Source: Odobenus rosmarus divergens (Eukaryota; Chordata; Mammalia; Carnivora; Odobenidae). Taken from it: a DNA stretch of 64,000 nt. Location of the stretch: positions 1,848,040 to 1,912,039 of the forward strand of contig NW_004451008.1 of assembly GCF_000321225.1 (NCBI RefSeq), read 5' to 3'. Shown piece after piece: positions 22,809-34,790 of this stretch. The position numbers and the translations under genes were made by a program. The notes under the pieces were generated by a model. The model worked only from the letters and a program-made list of their open reading frames with translations. It was not told where the DNA came from and did no database searches. Positions within the stretch are counted from its first letter, which is position 1; each line of letters starts with the position of its first letter.

Positions 22809-23194
22809 ATTTAGGAAATAATCAGGGCGTGAACTGGACGGCCCACTAAGGTTTCTGACGTCGCGTTCCTGAAGCACATTACCCACTGAACCACTGAACC
22901 TATAAGGCCACGGCTCCAGGTTTCTAATGTCCCCTCATAGTCCACGCTGGCCTGGATAAACGTTTCCTGATTCATTGCCAGATTCCTCCCGGGCATGAGT
23001 CACCCTTTGCTCAAATTTCTCTCTATCATCAGTGCATACATCATCAGCTTCATGAGCCTGGAGCAGGGGGAGAGAGGAGTCGTTTTCTCCCAGCGCTCCT
23101 CAGCAGGTGTCCCAAAGTATACAACCGTGATGGGAAATCGTCTCTTCTCCGTGAGGGCAGATCTGCCATCCTGAAAGCCGCAGGACGCAATGAG

Positions 23195-23395
23195 CAGGCT
23201 GGAAGGCCAGAAGTCTGGGGACCTGAGTCCCGGTCATAACTCCACCACCGGATAGTTGTGGGAAAACCACTTAACCCGTTGGTGCCAGGCATGCCAGGGA
23301 ATGATAATGAGAAACAGTGAGATCATGTCTGGGAAGCCCTTTGAGTTCCTCTGTGGCAAGAGGCTGCATAAACACAAGATGTTATTACTTCCTAG
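23195..23395 (+). mobile_element. MIR SINE, nearly full length
   Basis: 'gggacctgagtcccggtcat', 'gttgtgggaaaaccacttaa' and 'aatgataatgagaaacagtg' follow MIR order. The tail reaches 'aagatgttattac'. Confidence 0.75.
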
Positions 23396-24340
23396 CCCGC
23401 ATCAGCCAAGGACATCACAGTGAAGGTTCCTGCAGAAACCTCCTCTCTCCCCACACATGAAAGGACTGCCTGGTCCTTGGGCTTCTCATCCAGCTGAAAA
23501 TCCCAACCTCTGCAGGATGTAGAAGGAGTTGACCATATGGTTAAAGATGAGGAGCATCAATGAAGTGAAGGCTTGAATCTTAAAATCACAGACCCTTCCA
23601 ACTGAAAAGAATAGTAGCAATTCAGCACACACCCTTTACTTAGAGAAAAAGAAGCTGAGTCCAGAAAGTTTCCTACATAATTCACATTCCCTGAAGGCCG
23701 GCTGGACATGAGATAGGAGCTGGGCTAAGAAGTAGACCGGGATCTGGTCTTAGACGCTACAGAACCCTCCACCTATCAGGGGCCACAGGCATAGTCACGA
23801 TTTGTGGCCGTGATATGAGCAGCATTGCAAAGCCCTACCAGGACTGTGACAAAGACTGAGCCGAAGGTGTCCCGCAGCCACTGGGACTTGGGCAAACCAT
23901 TTCAACTTTGAGCTTCAGAAAAATGGAAACAAAGGGAATGACATCACTCTCCAGCACTTCTGTTGTCTGGCAGCTCCCTAATAATTCCGTGACAACTGGC
24001 TGATTTCATCCTTCTGAGAAAGAAGGGAACGAAGCATTGTGATTCTCTCTCCTGAGGCTTTGAGAGCTGGAGTCCCAGTCATGTGGCCCCGACCTGACTC
24101 CCAGATGGGTCACCTGGAAAAGAACTAAGGAGGTAACTAGAATCTAGTCCCCAGTGGCCTGCCTCTGTGCAGGTGAACTCCCACGATCTCTAACCTCCTT
24201 CCAGCATTAAAGTTCTGCGGATCTACACATTTAAAAAAAGGGTTGAAGGCTACCTGGTACCGAGAAAACTGAAAGGAGTCAGCACTTTTTCCCTTTAAAC
24301 CCAGCTACCAATAAGACATTTCTTAATTCAAATGACCTAG
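23396..24340. other. Unassigned; faint MIR-like text near 23880 and 24060
   Basis: 'gacttgggcaaaccatttca' (near 23885) and the 24050-24220 stretch resemble degraded MIR. Not enough to call. Confidence 0.3.
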
Positions 24341-24344
24341 CACG

Positions 24345-25320
24345 TTTTAGTAAAAACCTCAGGTTATTTTCTATTTTAATATCTTAAATTATACAAATAG
24401 AACATGAATATATTTTTACTGCAAAAAATTCAGATTTTTTTGATTGCAAACATCCCTTTGATTGTCCCTCCTGATCCCAACCCCTACCCCCTACTAACTC
24501 CAAACCCTTCTCCTCCTTGTCCTCACTGCACTCTCGCTTTTAGTGCTTATGACAGCATTTTAGCACTTCACTCTACGTAACTAATTATATGTGCATATAG
24601 AATGCCTCGATTCAGGACGCCTGGGTGGCTCCGTCAGTTATGCTTCTGCCTTCAGCTCAGGTCAGGATCACAGGGTCATGGGATCGAGTCCTACATCGGG
24701 TTCCCCACTCAGCGGGGAGCCTGCTTCTCCCTCTAACCCTCCCCCCCTCTCGTGCTTTCTCTTTCTGTCTCTCTCTCTCGCTCTCCCTCAAATAAATAAA
24801 TACAATCTTAAAAAAAAAAAGAAATGCCTCGATTCATTTTGCACTTTGTTTCTCATATAAATGGTCTAATGTTATATATATTGTTCTACAGCTTTTTTTT
24901 AACTTAACACATGGTAGAAATCTAGCTATGTTAGTTAGCTGCCATAAATGTACTGTCCTCCCTGATATTTCAGGATATCACTACACCACAGTTAAGCTGT
25001 TTCTCTATGAATGGACCTTTGATAGTCTCTATCTTTTTCTCAATTACAAACAATGGCACAATGAACATGTCTGTTATGTGCCTCTTTAGAAACACCCCCC
25101 CACACACACATGCTTTATATTGCATTATAAAAGGTAATTACCAAATTTGTACTGATTTGCAGATGGACCAACGGTGTATGAGAGGACCTATTTTCTTACA
25201 CCCTTGCTAAAACTTGGTATCATCACTCTTTTTAATTTTTTTTTTTGACAATCTGGTAGCATTACATTGTTGATGTTAATTTGCATTTCAAATGTCTTTC
25301 CCTTTAAAATGGGGAATAAT
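24345..25320 (-). mobile_element. Ancient L1 (L1M-type) 3' part, split by CAN-SINE
   Basis: Reverse-oriented old L1. Left of the SINE is a 3' UTR-like 'aaattatacaaatagaacat' stretch. Right of it are 'aattacaaacaatggcacaa tgaac'-type text, then 'aacggtgtatgagaggacct' and 'atttgcatttcaaatgtctt', which correspond to the antisense of the ORF2 C-terminal region. Highly diverged, no frame. The SINE at 24615-24822 interrupts it. Confidence 0.65.
24615..24822 (+). mobile_element. CAN-SINE, full length, exact TSD
   Basis: The plus-strand carnivore SINE opens with 'gacgcctgggtggctccgtc'. The B-box-like 'gggatcgagtcctac' is present, then a CT-rich body ending in (CT)n, AAATAAATAAATAC, and poly(A). Exact 14-bp TSD aatgcctcgattca (24601-24614 and 24823-24836). 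Confidence 0.97.
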
Positions 25321-25379
25321 AAAATGTTAACACTTAAAATGTGTTCATCTTCTTCAGGGAAAACATGACATATTGAAAG

Positions 25380-25560
25380 ATAAAAGTGCCACTGACACGC
25401 TGGGGGGACCTCTGTCAGGTTGTTCAGCTTTGCTGGGCTTCACTTTTCTGTCTGTAGAATGGGGACAGGTAGGACTTCGCCTTCAACCAGATTGGGCAAT
25501 GATTGTCATGAAAGTGCTTCATAAGTGGTTAGCTCTGGGCCGGTATTAAATATTCCCTGA
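25380..25560 (+). mobile_element. MIR SINE
   Basis: 'acctctgtcaggttgttcag', 'tctgtctgtagaatggggac' and 'catgaaagtgcttcataagt' follow MIR order. Confidence 0.7.
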
Positions 25561-26575
25561 CTTTTATCAGGTGAATAAACTGATGCTCAGTGAGGTGTGT
25601 TGCATATTCCCAAGCATCAAGAAATCTCCTCTTACAGCTACAATAGCCCTGTCTTATACTGGAATACGTTTAGTCAGACTTTGTTAGCAGTCAGAAAGCT
25701 GGGGCTGTTCAGTTTTTGTTTATCTGTTGGTTGGTGTGTTTTGATTTTTGTTTGTTTACTTATCGCATGTTTTATTTAACAGAAGCACATGCAGAACAAG
25801 ACCTGGATGGCTAATGACCCGGAGGGCATCATGTTAACTAAACCCCAGACCTAGGCTTCACCTGCGGAAATGCTCCACCCTCTTCCAAGTTCATTTCTAC
25901 TGTCACAAGCACCCAGCTTTGCTAGAGAGCAAAGTCCTCCCCAATTCAGGGAGATGGAAGATTTGATAAACCGAAGACACACTCAAGTTTATAATCGCAC
26001 ACAGGAACACTATGGAGGCACAGGGGACATTTTTTATTTTTGGCCACTGAGCCCAATTCCCTTCCCTAGTAGCATCCCACTCTTAGTCCCCAGGGTCTGA
26101 GCAGCTGGTCCCCAGCCCACGGGAGGAGCACGAACCTCGGGCCTATGTCAGTTAGAACTTCGAGATCCCCAGCCCCAGTGATTGGCTTACATCCGAACAT
26201 GTGCTACCAGAAACCCAGTCAGAGGGATCCTTGGGATCTTTGCAGAGAAAACCGAGACAGAGGCCTTTTGTATTTTCCCATATGGCACATGATCATGAAA
26301 GGCTCTAGCCCTGGAAACTTCTGGCAGGCTTCAGAGTCTTGGAATGGAGGTGATATCAAGGAAGAGGACCGTAGTGATAGAGAGGGTGAAACCAGATCCT
26401 ACAAATGTTGCCAAAGCCAGATATCCTCCTGGATCACTCAGTTACACAAGCTAATAAATGCCTCCTTCAGGCATACACCTTTTTTTTTTTTTCCTGAACC
26501 TGATGTCCTGTCATTTGTAATAACTGGCACTAGTGAAACCATATGCACACCTTCATGCTCAATGCTTCTTTCCGT
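25561..26575. other. Unassigned; T-run at 26480-26492
   Basis: A 180-codon plus frame (26145-26687) runs partly into the next MIR and matches no family I know, so it is judged spurious. Confidence 0.4.
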
Positions 26576-26579
26576 ATGT

Positions 26580-26755
26580 GGAAGGCAGTTGGATGTCACG
26601 GCAGAAGCTCAGGCCTGGAAAGTAGGAGATCTAGGTCCATCATTGGCTTTGTCTCTTTGGGCTGCAATTTCCATAGCTGTAAATTGAGAGAGGTGGACAG
26701 ATAAACTCAGGACACCATCCTGTTCTGAAACTCTCTGAATCTGTAAACCTGCCAC
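26580..26755 (+). mobile_element. MIR SINE
   Basis: 'aggcctggaaagtaggagat', 'ctttgggctgcaatttccat' and 'gctgtaaattgagagaggtg' follow MIR order. Confidence 0.7.
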
Positions 26756-27230
26756 TCTTGGTGTTCCTTTGACCATTGGAAGCTGAGACAGTCAAATGCT
26801 GACTCTTTGAAGCCTTCCATTCATTGTATTAAAGGAGGGCTTAAGTGGCCACCAATGGAGGGGAACTGAAGAACATAAAACAATTAGGTCCTCTATATCT
26901 CCACCAGAATTGGCTCCAGAAGAGGCTCAGGCTTTGCAAAACCACAGAATATTCTTCCTTCTGGGCTTCTTGGGAAAAGCTCTCAGCACGATGGAGGGTG
27001 TTTCTTGCTATTCATGGCTTGCCAGTGGGAACAGCCAAGGAGAAGAGGTCACATGGGCAGGCCTCCTGCTGGCACAGAATGTTCTGTGCCGCCAATGGCT
27101 GGGCAAGGAAGGGGAGTGCCCGACCCCCTACTGAGGCTTCCTAGGAAAGGTGGGCCCCAGATTTGCCAACACGTAATCTGCAACAATCTCTATAAAGGTT
27201 CCTATAAAGCAGGATTCACAGTCAACAATA
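26756..27230. other. Unassigned non-coding sequence
   Basis: Three overlapping plus-strand frames (86-99 codons) cover this stretch, but none resembles a known protein. Confidence 0.4.
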
Positions 27231-27234
27231 GTTG

Positions 27235-27410
27235 GTTGTCTGTACTATATGAAGTATTATGCTAAGCGTTTGCATCGTCATCTTTTTTTAAACCTCACAA
27301 CAACCCTACTGCACCCTGATAGCACCAGGAGTTTATAGCGACAGAAGCTGAAGCTCAAAGAGGTGAAGTCAAGGTGACTTGCCTACGGTCCCACAGCCAC
27401 AGAGCCACAG
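27235..27410 (-). mobile_element. MIR SINE
   Basis: 'ttaaacctcacaacaaccct', 'agaagctgaagctcaaagag' and 'gacttgcctacggtcccaca' follow the reversed MIR consensus. Confidence 0.8.
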
Positions 27411-28385
27411 TTAATTTCACCAACTGAGGACAAGAGAAGGGCCTGCGTGGCTACTCTTACCTCACCTTCTGCTACCCCTTTACCATAAACAGGACCTACA
27501 AACACACGGGCCAGAGCATGTGTTCTGGTCCCTGCCCTTCTCACAGCTGCCTTTGTAAACACTCTGAGACAGAGCGTTCTGGCTGTTTGTGTGCATGTCA
27601 CTTCTTTGACTGAACTGTGAGTTCTTCATCAGGGCTTATGTGATCCTGCTGATGGCCCCCACAGTTCTTTGTACAAAATAGGAATGAGAAAAGCAGCCCT
27701 TCTCTCTGACCAGCCACTGACCCCAGGGGGAAGATTGGACACAGCCAAGGGCCACAAATTGGATGCACTTAGGGAGCAGGCAGGCAATGAAAACAGAAGA
27801 AATTCCAAGCCAAATATGAGAGAGTAGGGAGTGGTAGGAGACTGGGGGGAAAAAACATTAAGGATCCACCTAAGGCATTCAGTTCCCAAAGGTTCAGAAG
27901 CTGTACAGCCAAAAAAACATGCAGCCTGGGCCCCAGAGCCCACAGTTATAGTACCTACTATGACTTCACCTTGACCATTCAGCTTGGCGTGGAATTGATG
28001 CACATCTTGCCCACACTGTAACATCAGTCTTCCAAGATGGAGACTATGGCTAAGTGGTTTCATACATGGTTCTCATTTAACACAGTGTGTGGCAGACAGT
28101 GGACATTTAATAAATCCATGCTGAAGAACCTTTAAAAAATCAAATTAATGTTTACCCAAACCACTATAAGCCTCACCAAGCTAACACTCTATAAAGGAGT
28201 CTATTAACTCCATTTCCACTGGTCTAGGAACCAGAATATTGATTATAGTGTTTGGGTGGGGAACTACCCAAACCAGGGATCTATTCGTGCCATAATACTT
28301 AGAGGAGTCCTTCAGGACAATAAAAATGATTCATTGAGTGGTCCCCATACTCCAAAATGAAAATAGATACACAGTTCATGATTCT
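27411..28385. other. Unassigned; L2-like pieces at both ends
   Basis: About 27595-27690 ('gaactgtgagttcttcatca') and 28065-28125 ('gacatttaataaatccatgc') look like plus-strand L2 3' pieces. Between them a 144-codon minus frame (27629-28063) has no recognisable homolog. Confidence 0.35.
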
Positions 28386-28389
28386 ATAG

Positions 28390-28790
28390 GATATCCAATC
28401 AATCATCTATTCACTCAACAATTATGGCACTAGAACCATAATGGCGAACAAAACAGACACAGTGCCTTTCCTCATGGAATTTACAGTCTTGTAATTAGCT
28501 AATCACATAAATAAATGTAAACTCACAATGTGGCAAATGCTCAGAAGTATACAGTAATTTCAAAGGCCTGGCTTGGGAGAATCAAGGAAGTGATACAGAT
28601 CCAGCTAAAGAGGGGAAGAAATAACATATGCAAAGGCCCTGTGGAAGAAGTGTGGCAAAGAAAAGGATGTGTAAGCCCAGACCAGTCAAGCAGAGGAGGG
28701 AGCATATGTTTAAGAGGTTGATAGAGGTCAGACCACTCTAGGCTTATAACCTATGGTAAGAAATTTTATCTTTATCTATAAACAATGTGA
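28390..28790 (-). mobile_element. LINE L2 fragment
   Basis: 'ctattcactcaacaattatg' opens the reversed L2 tail, followed by 'gtgcctttcctcatggaatt', 'atatgcaaaggccctgtgga' and 'ttaagaggttgatagaggtc', the expected order of a reversed L2 3' UTR. Confidence 0.7.
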
Positions 28791-29159
28791 GTTATTTACT
28801 CGGCTAGTGGGAAAAATGGTTGGGTGATGCCATAGCTCTCCATTTCTGTAACCTGCACCCTCTCTGCAGAGGCTTATTGTTGCCCATTTATTTCTATGGG
28901 ATCTGAGGCAAGGCAGAAGTGTTTTAAACTCTTTTGGATGGAAAAAGTTATTTCACTCTTAGAGTCTCAGCTGCAAATGAGATTTCTCCTTCCAGTTTAC
29001 CGTGACATTGCCACAGTAACACCATTAGACACCCTTCTGGCAGCAGGACCTCAGAGCCCTGCTGTTAGTTACTTCATGTCCAAAGTCACGTAAGTCACTA
29101 ATTTTTCATCTTTGGATTATGCAGACCACATTTTAACCTGAAAAATACCACTACCACTT

Positions 29160-30790
29160 GATATTAGTTAATACTTCTAAAATTTAATGACACAATCCCA
29201 TTTATATTGACACGAAAAAAAACTGAATTATTTAGGTAAAAATTTAACAAAATATGTACAAGGTCTCTGTAAGAACAACCACAGAACTCTGATGAGAGAA
29301 ATTTAAAAAAAAATCTAAATAAATGGTGAAATATTCCATGTACATGGGTTGAAAACTCAATATTGCCAAGATATCAGATCTTCCCAACTTGATCTATAAA
29401 GTCAATGCAATCTCAATCAAGGGAGTAGTGATCCCAGAAAGTTATTTTGTGTATATCAACTAATTCTAAAGTTTCAGTGGAAAGGCAAAAGACCCAGAAT
29501 AACCAACACTATTAAAGATGAACCAAGTTGGAGGATTGACGTTACCCAACTGTAATGAAGCTTACTATAAAGCTACAGTAATGAAGACAGTGTGGCACTG
29601 GCAAAAAAAAGACAAATATACCAGTGGAACAGAAGAGAGAGCCCAGAAATAGGTTCACATAAATATAGCCAGCTGATCTTTGACAAAGGAGCAAAAGCAA
29701 TTCAATGGAGAAAGGAGAGTCTTTTTAACAAATAGTGCTGGAAAAATTGGACTTCCACCTGCAAAAAAAAATAAAATAAAATAAAGCAAATTGAGACACA
29801 ACTTTATACCTTTTAAAAAAAGACCTAAATATAACCCCAAACTATACAACTCCTAGCAGATAACATAGGAAGAAATCTTGGTGACTTTGAGTCTGGCAAT
29901 GACTAATTAGAAACACCAAAAGCACAATACCTGAAAGAAAAAATTGAAAATTGGACTTCATTAAAATTAAAAACTCCTATTCTGTGAAAGACACTGTTAA
30001 GAGGATGAAAATATAAGCCACAGACTGGGAGGAAATATTTGCAAAACACATATCTGATAAAGGACTATTAGCCAAAGTGTATGAAGAACTCTTAAAACTC
30101 AAGTTAGGAAACAAGCAACCCAATTTAAAAATAAGCAAAACATTTGAACAGACACTGCACCAAAGAAGATACATATATGGCAAAAAAAAAAAAAAAAAGT
30201 ATGTGAAAAGATGCTTAGCAACATATGTCATAGGGAATTTCAAATTAATGCAACAATGAGATACCACTACAAACCTATTAGGATGACCAAAATCCAGAAC
30301 ACTGAGAACAAAATGCTGGTGAGGAAATAGAGCAATAGGAACTCTCCTTCATTGTTGGTGGGAATGCAGAATGATACAGCCACTATGGAAGACAGTTTAT
30401 CAATGTTTTACAAAAATAAACATGCCTTTGTCACATACCCCAGCAACTGCATTCCTTGGTATTTTCTCAGATGATTTGAAAACTTATGTCCACACAAAAG
30501 TCTGCGCATGGATGTTTATAGAATACTTTTTCATATATATACATTTGTCAAAACCTGTGGAATATACAACACAAAGAGTCATCCCTAATGTGAACTATGG
30601 ACTTTATTTAATAATAATGTATCAATATTGGCTCATCAACTACAACAAATATTCCACATCAATACAAGAAATAGAAATAGGGGAAAACTTGGGGTCGGGG
30701 AGGACAAGGGGATATAAGGGAACTCTGCACTTTCCACTCAACTTTTCTCTAAATGTAAAACCGCTTTTAAAAACTATATATTAATTTTAA
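29160..30790 (+). mobile_element. L1 3' end, ORF2 C-terminus and 3' UTR, decayed
   Basis: Sense-strand LINE-1. From 29530 the translation [19 protein letters not shown] is the typical C-terminal region of L1 ORF2p (reverse transcriptase/endonuclease protein). Further pieces read 'tgatctttgacaaaggagc' and 'tcattgttggtgggaatgca'. Stops and indels break the frame many times, and the 5' two thirds of the element, including endonuclease and most of the RT domain, are absent. An A-run of about 18 (30182-30199) lies inside. The end is in AT-rich 3' UTR text. Dead copy; an older subfamily than the 51-53 kb L1s. Confidence 0.9.
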
Positions 30791-31155
30791 AATTCCAATT
30801 ATTAATAAAATACGTGATGACAACAGCATGGTTTTAGTAGCATGGTCTCAAAAATTATATTTGATTAATCACAAGAGCGTCACATATACTTGAGAAATAC
30901 AAGTACATATGAGTAAAATATACCTACCTTTTGCAGCCTCTAGACAATTTTGAGCACACATTGATTCAGAGATTCTTTTGCAATAATTCCATAGGCTTAA
31001 TAGAATCTGGAGTCTGGGAACCAGTGCAGAGGGATTCATAGACATTTCTCGATTAATGAATGAAATCTGCTCCCCTGGAAGATGAGGAGAATGCTAACCA
31101 CAGGTCAGCGCTGTTGATGACAAATCTCTCCACGTTCTAGGAGACCATAACACCT
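30791..31155. other. Unassigned non-coding sequence
   Basis: AT-rich, nothing recognised. Confidence 0.4.
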
Positions 31156-31159
31156 TTCT

Positions 31160-31255
31160 TATCATATAGAAGGGAAGGATAAGTAAGAGACTCCGTGTAA
31201 AACATCTAGCACAGTGCCTGGCACATGGTAGCTGCTCAGTAAACAGCAACCAAAT
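31160..31255 (+). mobile_element. MIR 3' tail
   Basis: 'ctagcacagtgcctggcaca' followed by 'tggtagctgctcagtaaaca' is the MIR/L2 3' tail motif. The preceding 'gggaaggataagtaagagac' favours MIR. Confidence 0.7.
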
Positions 31256-33180
31256 TGGAATCTGGTATTATAAAGACCAATCATCAGGTGCTGGACTGGA
31301 TTGGCTGACACCGAATGTCTCTTCCATTTGGATTTGTGACTCAGGCCCCACCCCCTTTTTAATGTTTTGGCACCTCATTTCTGTTCTAGGCCCAAATTTT
31401 TCTCACTTTAAGACTGGGTATAGGAAAGAGCTACTGATAGCGATAGGAAAGATCTTGGGATGGCACCTGATCTGAACCACTCTCCAGTTTGGCCTCATGC
31501 TCCATTTTGTCATGTGCACCTAAAGTATGAGGTCCAAAGGCAGAACCTTAGAGTAAGTCAATATATCTCAGGGTTGAAGAAGAAAATATAGGCTGTCCTG
31601 TCCCTCCATAGTGATATAGCACCTGAAAAATTATTAAAAGACACTCCAAAATCACGGTGCTCTGGAGGAATGAAATATATATTATGGACAACAAAGCTTT
31701 CACTGCATTTATTCATCCACAGTATTTATTCATTCAGCTCCAGCTGTGTGCAAGACACCAACTGTGTTGGGTATTGAGCTAACTGGCTCTAGGCTATGTG
31801 ATAAAAATGTCCTTTTCAGGCTGTTCCTTGTAAATTTGAGTACACAGAGATCCAGCTATTCTCACCCTGCTCTACCTCTAGTCCCAAAGCCTCTACTTCC
31901 CCTATTTGTTGGTCAGAACACTGATTCTACCTCTGGAATGGTGAAAAGCCTGGAAACAGTGCCATGAGAAAAATTAAAGGAACTGGGAAGGTTTAGCTGG
32001 TGATGAGAGAACCCACTAGAAATGATCCTTGATTTCACAGATCTGAAGGACCATCATAGGGAAGGAGGGTTGGATATTTTGTATATATGGAGCCAAGAAC
32101 CAGAATTAAAAACCAGTTCTGGAAGTGATAGATTTTTCACGGATAACATCACTGATGACTGTCACTGATGTCATCTCAGCCAGAGAAAGGACTTTTTAAC
32201 AGTGAGAAGCTTCCAAGTATGAAATAGACTGTATTAATAGGTAGTGTGCTCCCCATTACTAAGATGTATTCGGAGGTCACATGATCAACAAACAGAGAAT
32301 TTGTAGATTTTTTTTTTTCTTAGCAAGCTTGGAAATAGTGGGGCTAATCTTAATGACTTTACTTCTCACTCCAAATCTGTTTTTATGACTGTTGGTTGTG
32401 TCCATTGATTCCTGCCTTACAGATTAGATAATTCTCTACTTCACTTCTTTTTATCTACACATCTTTAGAGTTTAGACAGTGCTTCCGATTGCATGAGCTC
32501 ATTAACTCCTCAGGACACATGTTTGAGAAAATTAATAGAATTATTGCACTCCTTTAATAGTTGAGGAATCTGCAGAAAGGAAAGCCTGAGAGAAGCAAAT
32601 CAATGATAAAATCAAAGGAAATCATCGGACCTCGATAGGGTCTCACTCTTCCAACTATGGAATCACAGGCCAAGAACATTCGTCTTATTCTCAGAATGAA
32701 GAGATGAAGAATTTCAGATCCCAGACAAGAGAGATATGTTTTCTGAGGGGCTAAGAAGCTGTCATTGATATCCAAGACTAGGCATGACAAAAAGCAGAAA
32801 ATACTGAGTCTTTGAAGTAATGGATCAGCTTCTTCTCACTCACATCATGCTCCAGGATGAGATGATGCTGACCACCGACCAGGTGTGGAGCAAGGCTTTT
32901 ACCCCAAGAGTGGGAAAGAAAGAAGAAAGAAGGTAGTAGTCTTGGGATGATGTGAATTCAGAAAGTCCCAGAGGGTGAGCAGGAAATCAAGAACCACTTG
33001 TTTCTTCCTGTAAGAATGTTTTGCATCTGGAAATGCAGTCAACTGTCCCCCACAGAGGGTAAACTTGATTTGAACAAACAAAGAATTCCCAAAGGCTGAT
33101 GAAGGGATTAACTCCTGTATAATAATCTTGTTGTATTCTTCTCCAAGTTCTTTCATCTGTAGATCTCAGCAGGGTTTGCA
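31256..33180. other. Unassigned; small L2 and MIR pieces
   Basis: 31700-31790 ('tttattcattcagctccagc') looks like a reversed L2 tail. 32455-32600 ('ctcattaactcctcaggaca') looks like a decayed reversed MIR. Minus frames of 64-85 codons at 32.55-33.18 kb match nothing I know. Confidence 0.35.
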
Positions 33181-33184
33181 AACA

Positions 33185-33342
33185 TCAATTAAATGTTACA
33201 ACATTCCTTTGAAGTAAGTATTATTAGGTCCATTTTCCAGATGAGAAAACTGAGAGTCTAAGGGGATTGCCAGAGGCAACTCAACCAAGATTCTAGGAGG
33301 CCAAGTGCTTCCAACTTCAATTGTGCAGAGCTCTGGGTCTCA
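33185..33342 (-). mobile_element. MIR SINE
   Basis: 'ggtccattttccagatgaga' and 'aaactgagagtctaagggga' with 'ccagaggcaactcaaccaag' follow the reversed MIR core. Confidence 0.75.
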
Positions 33343-34040
33343 CAGAGAGAGACTGAGACAATCTGACAATGTAGTTCCCAGGCTCTAAGAAGGAAGACCC
33401 TAAAGAGGCATTCCCCCACAATGCTCCACAAGCTCTGTAGAAACCTGGAAGGGCTTTTCCCTTGTCAAAGGGACTGGGTCCAAGAACCGCAAGACTCGGT
33501 GAATCATTCCTCAGCCTTCCAGTGGGATGTCATTTCTCCTCTTCAAAGCTGTCAAAAACCATTGTTGTTACTTTTTTTATGCTCTACCTTGGGTTATAAT
33601 TATTTATGTTGGCATCTGGTTTTTCTCTTAAGACTTCAGACAAGGATCTTACATTATCCCTTATGCTTGGTACATAGCACAAGGTAATAGGTAAATATTT
33701 TTTTACTTTATTTGAAGTGCAGTTGGTGGGAAAAATTCAGAGCTGGAGACAGCTTCTAAAAGGTGCAAGGACCAAAGCTGATAACATTTGTTTTCCCCAG
33801 AGACATCAATAAGACCTGCCTACAACCCATATTTTCATGTGAATAAAGGCACTTCTGGGTTTTCATGACTGCCAAAATCTCTATTTTTACCCTAGGAGCC
33901 AACATTCAGTTGGGAAGTTCAAGCCTGGTCAAAATTCAGTGAAGGAGCTTCATGGAAAGCCAGGTGTGTGATAAGGATATGTGGTAATAACAGACTCTTA
34001 TATGAGTGTCCTGCTTTAAAATTTTTATAAAATACTTTAT
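33343..34040. other. Unassigned non-coding sequence
   Basis: Nothing recognised. Confidence 0.4.
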
Positions 34041-34044
34041 AGGC

Positions 34045-34190
34045 ACTCTCAAATTTGGTTTTATTAAGACAGCATACAGTGGGCAATAGGAAGGTCATTA
34101 TCTTATTCTGTTGACCAACTTTATCAAGGTTAAGTGGTCTGCTCTCAGTCACACAATTATTAAATAATAGAACCAGGTTGGAACCAAGAA
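34045..34190 (-). mobile_element. MIR SINE, diverged
   Basis: 'caaggttaagtggtctgctc' and 'agtcacacaattattaaata' then 'atagaaccaggttggaacc' follow the reversed MIR core. Confidence 0.65.
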
Positions 34191-34605
34191 ACCTGGAGAA
34201 AGAGAAGAATGACCACTCTCTATATTCCACAACTTCCTTTCCCTTTCTGGCCTTCCAAAACTGGACTTTCCTTTGTGGTTTCTTCTTTGCCCACCTCTGA
34301 TGCTTGCAACCTGTGTCTCGGCAGGATCCATGCTGGTCCACTTTGGGTCCTTTTAAAGCCCTCATCACCCTATGGGCAGTATTTGTCCAGCTGGAAATTC
34401 AGAGCTAATCTGAATTTCAAGGAAGAGTTGAACAGAAGGTGCAATTTTGCTGCTTTAGGAACCCACTCAAAAAAAGACTAAAAAGAAGGAAGTCTTCATA
34501 AGAATTGTCATTTAAAAATCCATTTGGATATTTTGGTGCAGTTGACCAAGCCCAAGATAGAGATATGCAAGACATGGGTTATAGTCCAGGTGCCACAAAC
34601 CAACT
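34191..34605. other. Unassigned non-coding sequence
   Basis: Nothing recognised. Confidence 0.4.
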
Positions 34606-34609
34606 GTGG

Positions 34610-34790
34610 GCCCTTATTTTCATTTCACAGATATTTAATGAGCACCTACTATATGCTAAATATTGTGCTAGGTGCCAGGGACACAGAAATGAAAAAGACT
34701 GGTTTCTCGCTCTCAAGGAATGAATAATGTATTACTAGACAAGACGGACAAGCAAGCAGACCAAAACATTACAATATGATGTGTACTTTT
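34610..34790 (-). mobile_element. LINE L2 3' end
   Basis: 'gatatttaatgagcacctac' and 'gtgctaggtgccagggacac' are the reverse complement of the L2 tail and adjoining UTR; 'ctcgctctcaaggaatgaat' follows in order. Confidence 0.75.

Noticed and set aside
28896..29093. 65-codon frame ending at a strong donor (acgtaagt)
   Set aside because: The acceptor 'tttctccttccag' is moderate, the peptide is not recognised, and the segment lies between an L2 and an L1. Too weak to list as an exon.
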